Positions 1-11,670 of a stretch of DNA of 64,000 nt are shown piece by piece (within the stretch, counting starts at the first letter, position 1; each line of letters starts with the position of its first letter). The stretch comes from Pseudomonadota bacterium (GTDB taxonomy: Bacteria > Pseudomonadota > Alphaproteobacteria > Rickettsiales > UBA3002), in assembly GCA_040384265.1 (NCBI GenBank), contig JAZKJM010000001.1, positions 1 to 64,000 on the forward strand, written 5' to 3'. Both the position numbers and the translations under genes were made by a program. The notes under the pieces are model-generated. The model made no database searches. It saw only the letters and a program-made list of their open reading frames with translations, and had not been told where the DNA came from.

Positions 1-25
1 TACTAGCGACGCAGACGCGTCGCGC

Positions 26-54
26 TGGATTGCCGCGCTACGCTCGCAATGACG
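26..54. repeat. Half copy of dispersed palindromic repeat, family A
   Basis: This 29-base stretch matches the right arm of the perfect stem-loop at 7657-7747 with one substitution, and matches the right arm at 33047-33075. The partner arm is not present in this window and may lie just upstream of base 1. It would be translated if addB began at the upstream TTG, which argues for the ATG at 96 as the addB start. Confidence 0.7.
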
Positions 55-95
55 CCGTGGTGAGGGTGGGGGATAACCCCTATCAGGCTGCCGCC

Positions 96-2906
96 ATGCC
101 GAATCTTTTCACCGTTCCTGCCGGTCATGCCATCGCCGCCCATGCGGCGCGGCACATGCTCGCAACCTTGCCGGATGCCGCGCTCGCCCGTGCGGTGGTG
201 CTGGTGCCCACGCAGCGCGCCTGCGTCACCATGCGCGCTGCGTTCGCGCAGGCGCTTGGTGGCACCACGGCGCTGCTGCCGCGGATCCTGCCGCTGGCGG
301 ATATTGGGCAGGAATTAGTCGCCTTGCTGGGCCCGCGCGCGTTTGAATTGCTCGCCAGCATTCCGCCCGCCATGCCGCCGGAGCAACATCGCTATATGCT
401 CGCCAAACAGATTATGGTGTTTGAGCGCAGCCGCCTTGGCGCCGTCACCCTCGATTATGCGCTGACATTGGCGGATGCGCTGGTGGCGCTGCACGACCAG
501 TGCGCCCGCGCCGGGGTGCAGCTGACGCACGAAGCCCTGCGCCCGCTGGTGCATGCGGATTTCGCAACCCATTGGGAGCAATCGTTGCAATTCCTCGGCA
601 TCCTCACCGAACATTGGCCGGGGCTGGAGGCAGAACTTGGCCTCACCACCGCCGCCACCCGCGAGGTCGCGGTGCTAACGGCGCTGACCGAGGCGTGGCA
701 ACACAACCCGCCGGATTATCCGGTGATCGTCGTCGGCTCCACCGCCAGCCAGCCTTCCACCGCCGCGCTGCTGCAGGTGATCGCGGATATGCCAACCGGC
801 AGCGTCATCCTGCCCGGACTCGATGCCGCTATGCCCGCGCAGGAATGGGCACTGATCGAAGCCGGTCACCCGCTCTACCACCTCAAACATTTCCTCGATC
901 GCTGGCCGCTGCCGCCAAACGCGGTGACGCCGCTTACGACCGGCCCGCGCAGCGTGTGGATGGATGCACTCGCCGCCACCGCGCAAATTCCGGCATGGAA
1001 AAACACCGCGCTTACGGATCATCACCAGCTGCGCCTGATCGCCTGTGCGCATGCGGAGGAGGAGGTGCGGGTCATCGCCTTGCTGCTGCGCGAGGCGCTG
1101 GAGAACCCGGACTTCAACGTCGCCCTCGTCACGCCGGATGAAGGGCTGATGGCGCGCGTCGCCAGCCACATGAAACGTTATGATGTCACCCTCGACCGGC
1201 TGAACGCCGGAACGTTGGCGACTACCCAAACCGGCAGCCTGTGGGCGGCACTCGCCGCCGCCATCGCCGAGCCGGAGCGGATGGCGCTGCTGCGTAGCCT
1301 GCTGCACCACACGCTGCTGGACATTGCCGGCGAGCTGCTACGCGGGTTGGAGCCGGGCTGGCACGGGGTGCAGCGCGGCCATCGCGGCCAGTTGCCGCCG
1401 CTCAGCGAAGCAGTGCGTGCGCATGCGGATTTTCCGCCCATCGAATCATTGGTGCGTGAATTGGCGCGGCTTTCGCGCGCGCAACTCACCGCCACGCAAT
1501 GGGTGGATGCAGGCAAAGCGCTGCTCGCCCGCTTCGTGCAAGCCAGCGGGCAGGGGCATGAAGCGGTGGAAACCCAACTCGATGCGCTCGTCCATGCGGA
1601 TGCGTTCGGCCCGCTGGAAATTCGTGAATTCGTGGCGCTGCTGCAGCAACAGCTCGCCGCCCCATGGCGCGATGCCGGGCTGCGCAGCCATCCGCAAGTG
1701 TTCATGCTGACGCCGGTGGAAGCGCGGCTGCAACAATTCGACCGCGTGATTCTCGCCAATATGCAAGAGGCGCTCTGGCCCGGCGCGCATACGCCAAGCC
1801 CCTGGCTGAACCTCGCCTCGCAAAAAGCGCTCGGCCTGCCATCACCGCAGGAGCGCATCAGCCTGATGGCGCATGACATGCTGATGCTGGGCAGCAGCGG
1901 CGAGGTGTTCCTCACCTATCCCAAGCGCGATCAGGGCAGCCCCACCGCACGCTCGCGCTTCATCGAACGGCTGGTGACGCTGCTTGCCACCCATGGCATT
2001 TCTGCGCAGGCGATTACGGATACGCGCATTATTGGTTGGGCAAACACGTTGCAAGCGGCAGGCGATTACACGCCCGAACCCGCGCCGCGACCGCTACCTG
2101 CCCGGGCCGAGCGACCCCAGCGCTTGCCCGTTTCAGCACTGGATGCGTTGTTCAGCGACCCCTTCAGCATCTACGCGAAACATGTGCTGAACCTGCGCAA
2201 ACTGAACGAGATCGACGCCGACCCCGAGGCCAGCGATTTCGGCAACCTCGCGCACAAGGCCATTCAGGCACTCAGCGAGCATTGGAATGCCCATGCACGG
2301 GCCGCAACGGCGGAGGAAATCGCCGCTATCACCGATCATGCGCTACGCGATTTTTCCGATCGCCCCAACATCGCGCTTTTCTGGCGGGCGCGGCTGGTTG
2401 GGGCGCTGGATTTCGTGAATGGGCTCGAAGGCGAGCGCCGCCAGCAACCGCTGCGCGTGGCATCCGAAATTCCTGTAGAAGCCACACTCACCCTCGCCGA
2501 CGAGAAAACCCTGACGCTGCACGGACGGATGGACCGGGTGGAGCAGGGGACGGCAGGCAGCGCTCTCATCGATTACAAAACCGGGCAGGCGCCGACCGAA
2601 AAAGATATGCTCAACGGCAAAAACGTGCAGCTACTCGCCTATGCGATGATGGTGGCAGAGCAGGGCGGCCAACCGGGCGCGCTTGAATATTGGAAACTGC
2701 CGCATGGCAACGCGGTGGGCGAAATTCACAGCACCACGATGGATGCGCTCATCGAGAATCATTTGCCCACACAACTACGCGCCGCACTATCGCAGATGCT
2801 GGATGAAACCACCCCCTTCCTCGCCCGCCCCGTGCCAAACAGCCGCGACGAACGTTTCGGTAACGATTACGATGGTATCAGCAGGTATGATGAGTGGGCG
2901 GGGTAA
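96..2906 (+). CDS. addB: Double-strand break repair protein AddB
   Basis: Probable AddB subunit of the AddAB helicase-nuclease, which resects double-strand breaks for RecA-dependent repair. The 936-residue product has an inactive-looking UvrD-like N-terminal half and a C-terminal RecB-type nuclease domain: a DFGNLAHKAIQ segment is followed by GRMDRVE and the PD-(D/E)XK core IDYKTGQ, with D826 and K828. Length fits alphaproteobacterial AddB. The frame extends upstream to a TTG, but that part translates a dispersed repeat, so the ATG at 96 is preferred. The usual partner addA does not follow; the next gene is on the opposite strand and its stop codon abuts this one. Confidence 0.9.
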   Translation: MPNLFTVPAGHAIAAHAARHMLATLPDAALARAVVLVPTQRACVTMRAAFAQALGGTTALLPRILPLADIGQELVALLGPRAFELLASIPPAMPPEQHRYMLAKQIMVFERSRLGAVTLDYALTLADALVALHDQCARAGVQLTHEALRPLVHADFATHWEQSLQFLGILTEHWPGLEAELGLTTAATREVAVLTALTEAWQHNPPDYPVIVVGSTASQPSTAALLQVIADMPTGSVILPGLDAAMPAQEWALIEAGHPLYHLKHFLDRWPLPPNAVTPLTTGPRSVWMDALAATAQIPAWKNTALTDHHQLRLIACAHAEEEVRVIALLLREALENPDFNVALVTPDEGLMARVASHMKRYDVTLDRLNAGTLATTQTGSLWAALAAAIAEPERMALLRSLLHHTLLDIAGELLRGLEPGWHGVQRGHRGQLPPLSEAVRAHADFPPIESLVRELARLSRAQLTATQWVDAGKALLARFVQASGQGHEAVETQLDALVHADAFGPLEIREFVALLQQQLAAPWRDAGLRSHPQVFMLTPVEARLQQFDRVILANMQEALWPGAHTPSPWLNLASQKALGLPSPQERISLMAHDMLMLGSSGEVFLTYPKRDQGSPTARSRFIERLVTLLATHGISAQAITDTRIIGWANTLQAAGDYTPEPAPRPLPARAERPQRLPVSALDALFSDPFSIYAKHVLNLRKLNEIDADPEASDFGNLAHKAIQALSEHWNAHARAATAEEIAAITDHALRDFSDRPNIALFWRARLVGALDFVNGLEGERRQQPLRVASEIPVEATLTLADEKTLTLHGRMDRVEQGTAGSALIDYKTGQAPTEKDMLNGKNVQLLAYAMMVAEQGGQPGALEYWKLPHGNAVGEIHSTTMDALIENHLPTQLRAALSQMLDETTPFLARPVPNSRDERFGNDYDGISRYDEWAG

Positions 2907-3254
2907 TTACTCCGCGCCGTCTTGCGCTTTCAACTGGTCGATCTTTCTGCCGATTTCAGCAATCGGGTCGATGGGCTGGAAGAACGTGCTCGCATCCGCC
3001 CCATACATTTCAGCGACTTTGAGGGTCACGTCCTCCGGCGGGGTTTTGCCTTCAGCCGAAACAATCACTTCGCCATAGGCCTCGAAGTTATAGAGATCGA
3101 TTGCGCCACCGGCTTCAGCCGCCTTAAACGCATCGAACTGCGAAGGCTTGACTGCCACATAACACCAGAACGGCCCGCCATGGTCCATCTGTCCATAAAG
3201 CAGCATGATGACCCGGCTCAACGCATCGGCGTCGTATTTATTCTCTTCGGTCAT
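2907..3254 (-). CDS. Conserved small protein of unknown function (115 aa)
   Basis: Small soluble protein, function not recognised. It is acidic, has no signal peptide or membrane segment, and carries a central aromatic patch (GGPFWCYVAVKPS) followed by a predicted alpha/beta stretch. I believe similar short proteins occur in other alphaproteobacteria, but I cannot name a family. Two ATG codons are adjacent; the second (3254) is chosen because an AAAGGAG ribosome-binding site lies 6 bases before it, against 3 for the first. It lies downstream of acnA on the same strand, separated by a 12-bp hairpin repeat, so it may be a separate unit or a readthrough product of acnA. Confidence 0.7.
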   Translation of the reverse strand: MTEENKYDADALSRVIMLLYGQMDHGGPFWCYVAVKPSQFDAFKAAEAGGAIDLYNFEAYGEVIVSAEGKTPPEDVTLKVAEMYGADASTFFQPIDPIAEIGRKIDQLKAQDGAE

Positions 3255-3280
3255 CATCGTCTCCTTTGTGTTTTATAAGG

Positions 3281-3314
3281 CCCGTCATCCCGAAATCATG
3301 CCCGGGATGACGGG
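3281..3314. repeat. Palindromic repeat, family B, between acnA and the small gene
   Basis: Arms of 12 bases (3281-3292 and 3303-3314) pair perfectly around a 10-base loop. The arm sequence (GTCATCCCG type) recurs as the longer element at 40377-40475. It sits just after the acnA stop codon and could act as a transcript 3' end or attenuator, but there is no clear T-run. Confidence 0.75.
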
Positions 3315-3330
3315 AAATTCATTGCCGCCA

Positions 3331-6036
<2,706 letters not shown>

Positions 6037-6164
6037 CTGTTTTCTCCTGAAGTGTGATGTAAGGTTGTAGCGTGATTACAAATGGATTATTCAAGCCGGA
6101 CACATATTAGCAACCGAAAATCAGGCCAAACGCGGTTTGAGGCCGATTTTATCAGGGACTAGGG

Positions 6165-6788
6165 ATGAAAAGTAACAGTCTGACCCTCGCCAGCCTCGTC
6201 GTCGCCCGCGAAGGCGCGCCGCTGACGGCGCCCATCACCCTCGCGCTCGAAGGCGGGCAGATGCTCGCCATTCACGGCGCCAACGGGTCCGGCAAATCGA
6301 CCCTGCTCAAAACCCTGGCCGGGCTGGTCGCGCCCGATAGCGGCACCATCGCCATCAACGGCGCATGGCCCGCCGCCCGCCGCCCGTTCTATCTCGGCCA
6401 TAAGCGCGGGCTCGTTCCCACCATGAGCGTGTATGATAATGTCGCCTTCTGGGCACGCGCCGCCGGGTATCCGGAACTCACCGCTGCCGCCATGCATTAT
6501 TTCGAACTTACCGATATCGCCGATACCACGGTCACCACCTTATCCGCCGGGTGGCAGCAGCGCGTTGCGCTGACCCGGCTCATCACCATCCCCACCGCCC
6601 TGTGGTTGTTGGATGAGCCCACCGCCAATCTCGACACCGAGGGCACCGCCCTTCTTCAGTCCCTCATGCAGTCGCGGCTGGAGCAGGGCGGCATCGTCGT
6701 CGTCGCCACCCATACGCGAGTCGGTGGCGATAGCATAAAAATACTTAATTTAAGTGAGTTAAACAAAACTCTTAAGGTTAATGCGTAA
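6165..6788 (+). CDS. ccmA: Heme exporter ATP-binding protein CcmA
   Basis: ATPase of the CcmAB(C) transporter needed for cytochrome c maturation (System I); it drives release of holo-CcmE. The 207-residue ABC domain has Walker A (GANGSGKST), a signature-like LSAGWQQRVALTR and Walker B LWLLDEPTANLD. Its last ~25 codons are clearly AT-richer than the rest, a shift that continues into ccmB. The stop codon overlaps the ccmB start by one base (TAATG), indicating translational coupling. Confidence 0.95.
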   Translation: MKSNSLTLASLVVAREGAPLTAPITLALEGGQMLAIHGANGSGKSTLLKTLAGLVAPDSGTIAINGAWPAARRPFYLGHKRGLVPTMSVYDNVAFWARAAGYPELTAAAMHYFELTDIADTTVTTLSAGWQQRVALTRLITIPTALWLLDEPTANLDTEGTALLQSLMQSRLEQGGIVVVATHTRVGGDSIKILNLSELNKTLKVNA

Positions 6789-7435
6789 TGTTTTCTATCT
6801 TTGCACATGAAGTAAAGTATTACTTTAAGAATAGAGTTGAAGCTATTTATATATATAGCTATTTAATCTCCATTATTCTGATTGTTCCATTTGCTGTTGC
6901 GCCGGGAGAAGGACAACTTCAAGCGCTTGCACCACTTACTTTATGGATCGCCTTAGCCAGCGCAGTCACCCTCGGCGGCATGGGGCTTTTTGTCCGGGAT
7001 CACGACCAGGGACGGCTGGAATATTACCAATTACTGCCCATTTCACTCGAATCACTCGTTTTTGCCAAATGGGCGGCGTTCTATCTGTTCATTTTGGCCC
7101 CATTACTGGTGGTTTTGCCACTTGCTGCCATGCTTTTTGGCATCCCAGCCAGCCATATAGGGCATTATGCCATCGGTTTAGCCGCCAGTGCGGCAGCACT
7201 AACCATGCTCACCAGCTTAATCGCCGCATTGATGAGTGGGCTGGAAAAGGCGGGGGCGGTGCTGGGCCTGATCGTACTGCCGCTGACCATTCCGATCATG
7301 ATTTTCGGCACGCAGTATTGCCGTGATTTCTCAACCGACTGGCAGTCAAGCTTACTGTTCCTGCTGGGCTTCACCGTCTTTTTCCTGCCGCTGACCTGCA
7401 TTGCCGGGGCCTACAGCATTCGCGCCGCGAATTGA
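6788..7435 (+). CDS. ccmB: Heme exporter permease CcmB
   Basis: Membrane subunit of the CcmAB transporter for cytochrome c maturation. The 215-residue product is almost wholly hydrophobic with about six predicted transmembrane helices, and it carries LFVRDHDQGRLEYYQLLPIS, matching the conserved loop of the family. Length is normal. The first ~35 codons are AT-rich. ccmC, usually next, is absent: the gene is followed by a repeat-bearing gap and a convergent tatD, so the remaining ccm genes must lie elsewhere. Confidence 0.93.
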   Translation: MFSIFAHEVKYYFKNRVEAIYIYSYLISIILIVPFAVAPGEGQLQALAPLTLWIALASAVTLGGMGLFVRDHDQGRLEYYQLLPISLESLVFAKWAAFYLFILAPLLVVLPLAAMLFGIPASHIGHYAIGLAASAAALTMLTSLIAALMSGLEKAGAVLGLIVLPLTIPIMIFGTQYCRDFSTDWQSSLLFLLGFTVFFLPLTCIAGAYSIRAAN

Positions 7436-7656
7436 AATGGCTGCGGTGCCCATATAAAGCCTCACATCAACCCGTTTTTCCATGATCCCTATAGTCGCAT
7501 AATATGTATTATGGAAACTATAGTGATGGTGGAAGATGAGGATATGCACATTTCAATCAGTTGATGAATCAAGCGCTTGGCGCAATAATTCTCCGCGATA
7601 TCCACAACTTTCAATCCAGCACAAGCAAGAGCTTGGGAGTTATTGCTCCCATGAAG

Positions 7657-7747
7657 CCGTCATTGCGAGCGAAGCGCGGCAATCCAGCTGGGCCGCGCAA
7701 AGAACAAGGAAGAAAGATGGATTGCCGCGCTTCGCTCGCAATGACGG
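7657..7747. repeat. Palindromic repeat, family A, perfect 30-bp stem
   Basis: Left arm 7657-7686 and right arm 7718-7747 are perfect reverse complements over 30 bases, around a 31-base loop. Related elements are at 26-54 (one arm) and 32995-33075 (imperfect). It occupies the end of the 315-base gap between the convergent ccmB and tatD genes, and its right arm ends three bases before the tatD stop codon. The rest of the gap (7436-7656) shows no gene I can support. Confidence 0.9.
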
Positions 7748-7750
7748 AAT

Positions 7751-8533
7751 TTATATACTAGGCCGCTGCGCTTTGCTGAACAGTGTAAAAAAGTTCTCCG
7801 TCGTCACCCGCGCCAGCTCATCCGTGCTGACACCCTTGATTTCCGCCAGCCGCTGCGCCGTATGGGCCGTATAAGCCGGTTCGCACGGCTTACCCCGGTG
7901 TGGCTCCGGCGCCAGGTATGGCGAATCCGTTTCAACCAGCAACCGCTCCAGCGGCACCGTCGCAAAGCTATCACGCAGCGCCTGTGACTTTTTAAAGGTG
8001 ATGATCCCAGATGCCGAAACATAACCACCAAGTTTCACTGATTCATCAGATAGATATTGCGTAGAGCTAAAGCAATGGATGAGGAATCGAAACGGCGCTT
8101 CCTGATGGGCTTCTTTCACCATGGCCACCGTATCCGCATCCGCATCGCGGCTATGGATAATCACCGGCAAATCCAGCTGCCGCGCCACCCGGATATGGCG
8201 CGCAAACAGCTCCTGCTGCGCCTTTTTTGGGCTATGCTCGTAATAGTAATCCAGCCCCGTTTCACCGATGCCAATCACCCGCGGATGGTTCGCCTCGGCC
8301 AGCAATTCCGCTTCCGTAATGTCCTCGTGCGGTTCCGCCTCATGTGGGTGAATGCCGATGGAGCAATAAATCTCCGGATAGGTTTCCGCCAGCCGCTTCA
8401 CCGCCGCAAAGTCCGAGCGCTGGGTGGAAATGGTCTGCATCACCCTCACCCCCGCCTCCCGCGCCCGCGCCACCACCGCAGCCGTATCCGCCAATTCGGG
8501 GTAATTCAGGTGGCAATGGGAGTCGATGAGCAT
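7751..8533 (-). CDS. TatD family metal-dependent hydrolase
   Basis: TatD-type TIM-barrel hydrolase, a family with metal-dependent 3'-5' exonuclease activity and proposed roles in DNA repair. The 260-residue product begins MLIDSHCHLN with the metal-binding His6 and His8, and has the conserved GETGLDYY, IHSRDAD, IHCF and ETDSPYL motifs. The open frame extends 12 codons upstream, but the family N-terminus starts exactly at the ATG at 8533. In many bacteria it follows metG directly; here a small plus-strand gene separates them. Confidence 0.94.
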   Translation of the reverse strand: MLIDSHCHLNYPELADTAAVVARAREAGVRVMQTISTQRSDFAAVKRLAETYPEIYCSIGIHPHEAEPHEDITEAELLAEANHPRVIGIGETGLDYYYEHSPKKAQQELFARHIRVARQLDLPVIIHSRDADADTVAMVKEAHQEAPFRFLIHCFSSTQYLSDESVKLGGYVSASGIITFKKSQALRDSFATVPLERLLVETDSPYLAPEPHRGKPCEPAYTAHTAQRLAEIKGVSTDELARVTTENFFTLFSKAQRPSI

Positions 8534-8613
8534 GATGTCACAAAACTTTAATAAACGGTTACAATACATACGCTACACTGAAGGAAATAGAAATACAATT
8601 TCAGGAGCAGACC

Positions 8614-8934
8614 ATGTCCGACAACGAGCCAAAAAACATCACACTGCCTGCTTCATGTGCAAAAGCAACGGCATTTCAAATTGCTGGCGAAGTGGTTACC
8701 GCGGATAAAAAATACGCCTGGCATGATGCCAGTTATAGCATTGCTGCCACAGCGCATATCCTTAGCCAAAAAACAGACGCAACCAAAGACGACAAAGTCT
8801 GTTTCAACGATCTATTGAAGCATCACAAAAACCTGCTCACCCGCACGGCTGCCGAACTATGCACTGGCTGCGAAGATTCATCCTGGCGGATCGATGCAGC
8901 CAACTTCATTCGACATGAAACCCGCCGCCGTTAA
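8614..8934 (+). CDS. Unrecognised small protein (106 aa)
   Basis: Not recognised. The product is soluble and hydrophilic, with no signal peptide, and has four cysteines, two in a CTGC pair near the C-terminus. A good ribosome-binding site (CAGGAG) precedes the ATG. It is on the opposite strand to its flanking genes tatD and metG, which are commonly adjacent, and its base composition is less GC-rich than theirs. Its TAA stop overlaps the metG stop by two bases. A recent or lineage-specific insertion is an inference from this layout. Confidence 0.6.
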   Translation: MSDNEPKNITLPASCAKATAFQIAGEVVTADKKYAWHDASYSIAATAHILSQKTDATKDDKVCFNDLLKHHKNLLTRTAAELCTGCEDSSWRIDAANFIRHETRRR

Positions 8935-10442
8935 GCCCCCTCCGCCATCAACCGCGGGAACACCCCTTCCGGCTTCGGCAATGGCGTGCCCGGCACCAGC
9001 GCGTGCTCCGGCGCGAGGTGGATGAACAGGCGCTTATCCGGCGGCACGGCCAGCTGGTCGAGCAGCTTCGCCGCCGCATCGGGCGTGAAGGGCTGTAGCA
9101 TGATCCCGATGCAACGGATGGATTCTGCGAGATAATAGAGCACTGAGTTCATGCGCGCGGGGTCGGTTTTCTTCAAGGTCCACGGCGCTTCGCGGTCGAT
9201 ATATTCATTCGCCGCGCTGGCCATGGCGAGAATCGCGCCAATCACTTCGCCGAATTTGCAGCGCTGCATCTGCTCGCGGGCGCTACTGTGGGTGCTGTCG
9301 CTCGTCACCCGCACCAGGTCCATCAACGCGGCATCCTGCGGCAGCACGACGCTGGCATCCACCGTCGGCACCGCCTCGGCGCAATGTTTGGCGATCATGC
9401 TCAGCGTGCGCTGCGCCAAATTGCCGATATTATTGGCGAGATCGGCATTGATCCGATCGAACATGCTCTGGCGGCTGAAATTCCCATCCGAGCCAAACGG
9501 CACTTCGCGCAGCAGGAAATAGCGCGTCTGGTCCAGCCCATATTTCTCGATAAGATGCGCCGGCGCGACCACATTGCCCAGCGACTTGCTCATCTTCTCG
9601 CCCTCGATCGTCCACCAGCCATGGGCGAACACACGCTTGGGCGTTTCCAGCTTGGCCGACATCAGAAACGCAGGCCAGTACACCGTATGAAAGCGCAGGA
9701 TATCCTTGCCCACCATATGCAGATCGGCGGGCCAGAACCCATCTGCCGCCGTCCAGTAATTCGTCAACGCATCCAGCCAGACATACATGATATGCTGCTC
9801 ATCGCCGGGCACGGGAATGCCCCACTCAAACGTGGTGCGCGAAATGGAGAGATCCTTCAACCCACCACGCACAAAGCTCAGCACCTCATTGCGGCGCGCC
9901 TCGGGGAGAATGAAATCGGGGTTCGCCGCATAAAAATCCAGCAGCGGTTGCTGGTATTTGGAGAGCTTGAAGAAATAGCTCGGCTCCTCGACCCACTCAA
10001 CCTCGGCGCCGGTGGGCGCCTTGCCGTTGATAAGCTCGGATTCCTGATAAAACGCCTCGTCGCGCGTGGCATACCAGCCGCCGTAATTGGCGAGGTAAAT
10101 ATCGCCCGAGGCTTCGAGCCGTTTCCACATGGCCTGCGCGGCGGCCACATGGCGCGGCTCGGTGGTGCGGATGAAATCGTCGTTGCTGAGGTTGAGGATG
10201 CGCGCCATATCGCGGAAATGCTCGGAGACCTCATCGACAAATGCCTGCGGCGGCACGCCCGCCGCTTTGGCCGATTTCTCGACCTTCTGCCCATGCTCAT
10301 CCGTCCCGGTGAGGAACTTCACCGGCAACCCATCCAGCCGCATGAACCGCGCAATCGCATCGCAGGCAACGGATGTATACGCATGCCCCAAATGCGGCTT
10401 GTCGTTCACGTAATAGATGGGGGTGGTGATGTAATAGGTCAT
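8931..10442 (-). CDS. metG: Methionine--tRNA ligase
   Basis: Charges tRNA-Met with methionine. The 503-residue class I synthetase has the HIGH-type motif HLGHAYT near residue 18 and KMSKSLGN in the catalytic domain. It is the short form without the C-terminal EMAP/Trbp111 tRNA-binding domain, as in many alphaproteobacteria. It lies downstream of tmk and holB on the same strand, separated from holB by 90 bases. Confidence 0.97.
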   Translation of the reverse strand: MTYYITTPIYYVNDKPHLGHAYTSVACDAIARFMRLDGLPVKFLTGTDEHGQKVEKSAKAAGVPPQAFVDEVSEHFRDMARILNLSNDDFIRTTEPRHVAAAQAMWKRLEASGDIYLANYGGWYATRDEAFYQESELINGKAPTGAEVEWVEEPSYFFKLSKYQQPLLDFYAANPDFILPEARRNEVLSFVRGGLKDLSISRTTFEWGIPVPGDEQHIMYVWLDALTNYWTAADGFWPADLHMVGKDILRFHTVYWPAFLMSAKLETPKRVFAHGWWTIEGEKMSKSLGNVVAPAHLIEKYGLDQTRYFLLREVPFGSDGNFSRQSMFDRINADLANNIGNLAQRTLSMIAKHCAEAVPTVDASVVLPQDAALMDLVRVTSDSTHSSAREQMQRCKFGEVIGAILAMASAANEYIDREAPWTLKKTDPARMNSVLYYLAESIRCIGIMLQPFTPDAAAKLLDQLAVPPDKRLFIHLAPEHALVPGTPLPKPEGVFPRLMAEGA

Positions 10443-10532
10443 GTTCAGCGGCCAATGATGGGGTTTAAGCCTTCAGTGATTAATACATGATCGGGGATAT
10501 CCGCCAGTTTATTCTGCACTGGACACCGCGTA

Positions 10533-11660
10533 TCACGCCGCCAGCATGTCAAGCTGTGTCGGGTCGGCAAGCAGGCGGATGCTGTGGCGCTTGTCGAGGT
10601 TGAAGGTCTCGGTCTGGTGGATGAGGCGGTTGCCGTTTTCCACCCATGCCTGCAGCTGGCTGGGCGTGTTGATGCCTGCCACCGCCGCCAGCATCTCGGC
10701 CTCGCGGCGGAAAATGGGGGTTGGATCCTGATGCGGGTAGAGGCTGAGGCGCTGCATCGCCATCTGCCAGCCATGCATCACGGTGGCCCAGCCTTGCGGC
10801 GATTTCAGGCCACCGGCGGAATCGCAGAATTTCTGGCGGGTGGCGGCACTGGCACCCGGCTGCATGGCGGCAAGCCAGCCTTCATACCAGCCGAGCCCCT
10901 CTTCTTTATAGAGCGTGATCGCGTGACCCGGCGAGCCGTGCGACAGCGCATACAGCGCCGCGTAATCATGCGAAGCGATGCTCGGCGCGATCTGGTTGAG
11001 CGTGTCGGCAAAGGCCGTCGCATCCGGCGCGGTGAGTTTGAAATGGCGGCAGCGCGAGCGGATGGTCGGCAAAATGCCGCCCGGCTCGTGGCAGATCAAA
11101 AACAGGATGGCACGCTCGGGTGGCTCTTCCAGAATTTTCAGCAACGCGTTGGCGGCGTTGCTGTTGAGCTGGTCCACCGCATCCACAATCACCACCCGCC
11201 ACAGGCCTTCGGCGGGGGTCAGGCTCAGGAATTCGGGCACCTTGCGCGCCTCATCCACCCCGATATGGGATTTTTCAACATGCTTCTTCGCGTCATAGGC
11301 CGGGCTCAGGGTCAGCAAATCGGTGTGCGACCCGGCGGCGATGCGACGAAACAGCGTATGCTCGGCATCCATCGCGAGGGATTGGGGGTTGGTGGCTGGG
11401 GGTGGCGCCGGTTCGTCACCAAACAGGGACATGCTGGGCGCTTCCGCCGCCACGGCCTGCGCGCCTTGCGCGAGGATAAAGCGTGCAAAGCGATAGGCCA
11501 GCGTCGCCTTGCCGATACCTTTATGGCCGGTCATCAAATAGGCGTGATGCACCAGCCCACGATTGAACTCGTTGAGAAACCGCGCCTGCGCCTGCTCGTG
11601 GCCGAACAGCAGCGGGTTTTCACGCGGGGCAGGAACGTCGATCTCGGATTCTTTGGCCAT
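10533..11660 (-). CDS. holB: DNA polymerase III subunit delta'
   Basis: Clamp-loader delta' subunit, part of the complex that loads the sliding clamp at replication forks. The 375-residue AAA+ protein has a P-loop-like GHKGIGKATLAYRFA and a sensor region with LLKILEEPPE. The frame opens 17 codons earlier, but the ATG at 11660 is preferred because it begins 10 bases after the tmk stop and yields the family's normal N-terminus. No Cys-rich zinc module is evident, so the Cys4 zinc site of gamma-type loaders is absent. The tmk-holB-metG order is conserved in many bacteria. Confidence 0.93.
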   Translation of the reverse strand: MAKESEIDVPAPRENPLLFGHEQAQARFLNEFNRGLVHHAYLMTGHKGIGKATLAYRFARFILAQGAQAVAAEAPSMSLFGDEPAPPPATNPQSLAMDAEHTLFRRIAAGSHTDLLTLSPAYDAKKHVEKSHIGVDEARKVPEFLSLTPAEGLWRVVIVDAVDQLNSNAANALLKILEEPPERAILFLICHEPGGILPTIRSRCRHFKLTAPDATAFADTLNQIAPSIASHDYAALYALSHGSPGHAITLYKEEGLGWYEGWLAAMQPGASAATRQKFCDSAGGLKSPQGWATVMHGWQMAMQRLSLYPHQDPTPIFRREAEMLAAVAGINTPSQLQAWVENGNRLIHQTETFNLDKRHSIRLLADPTQLDMLAA

Positions 11661-11670
11661 GGGCGCAGTG

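Noticed and set aside
7536-7874. Open frames over the intergenic repeat after ccmB
   Set aside because: They run through the palindromic repeat and into the antisense of tatD; no ribosome-binding site and no conserved features.
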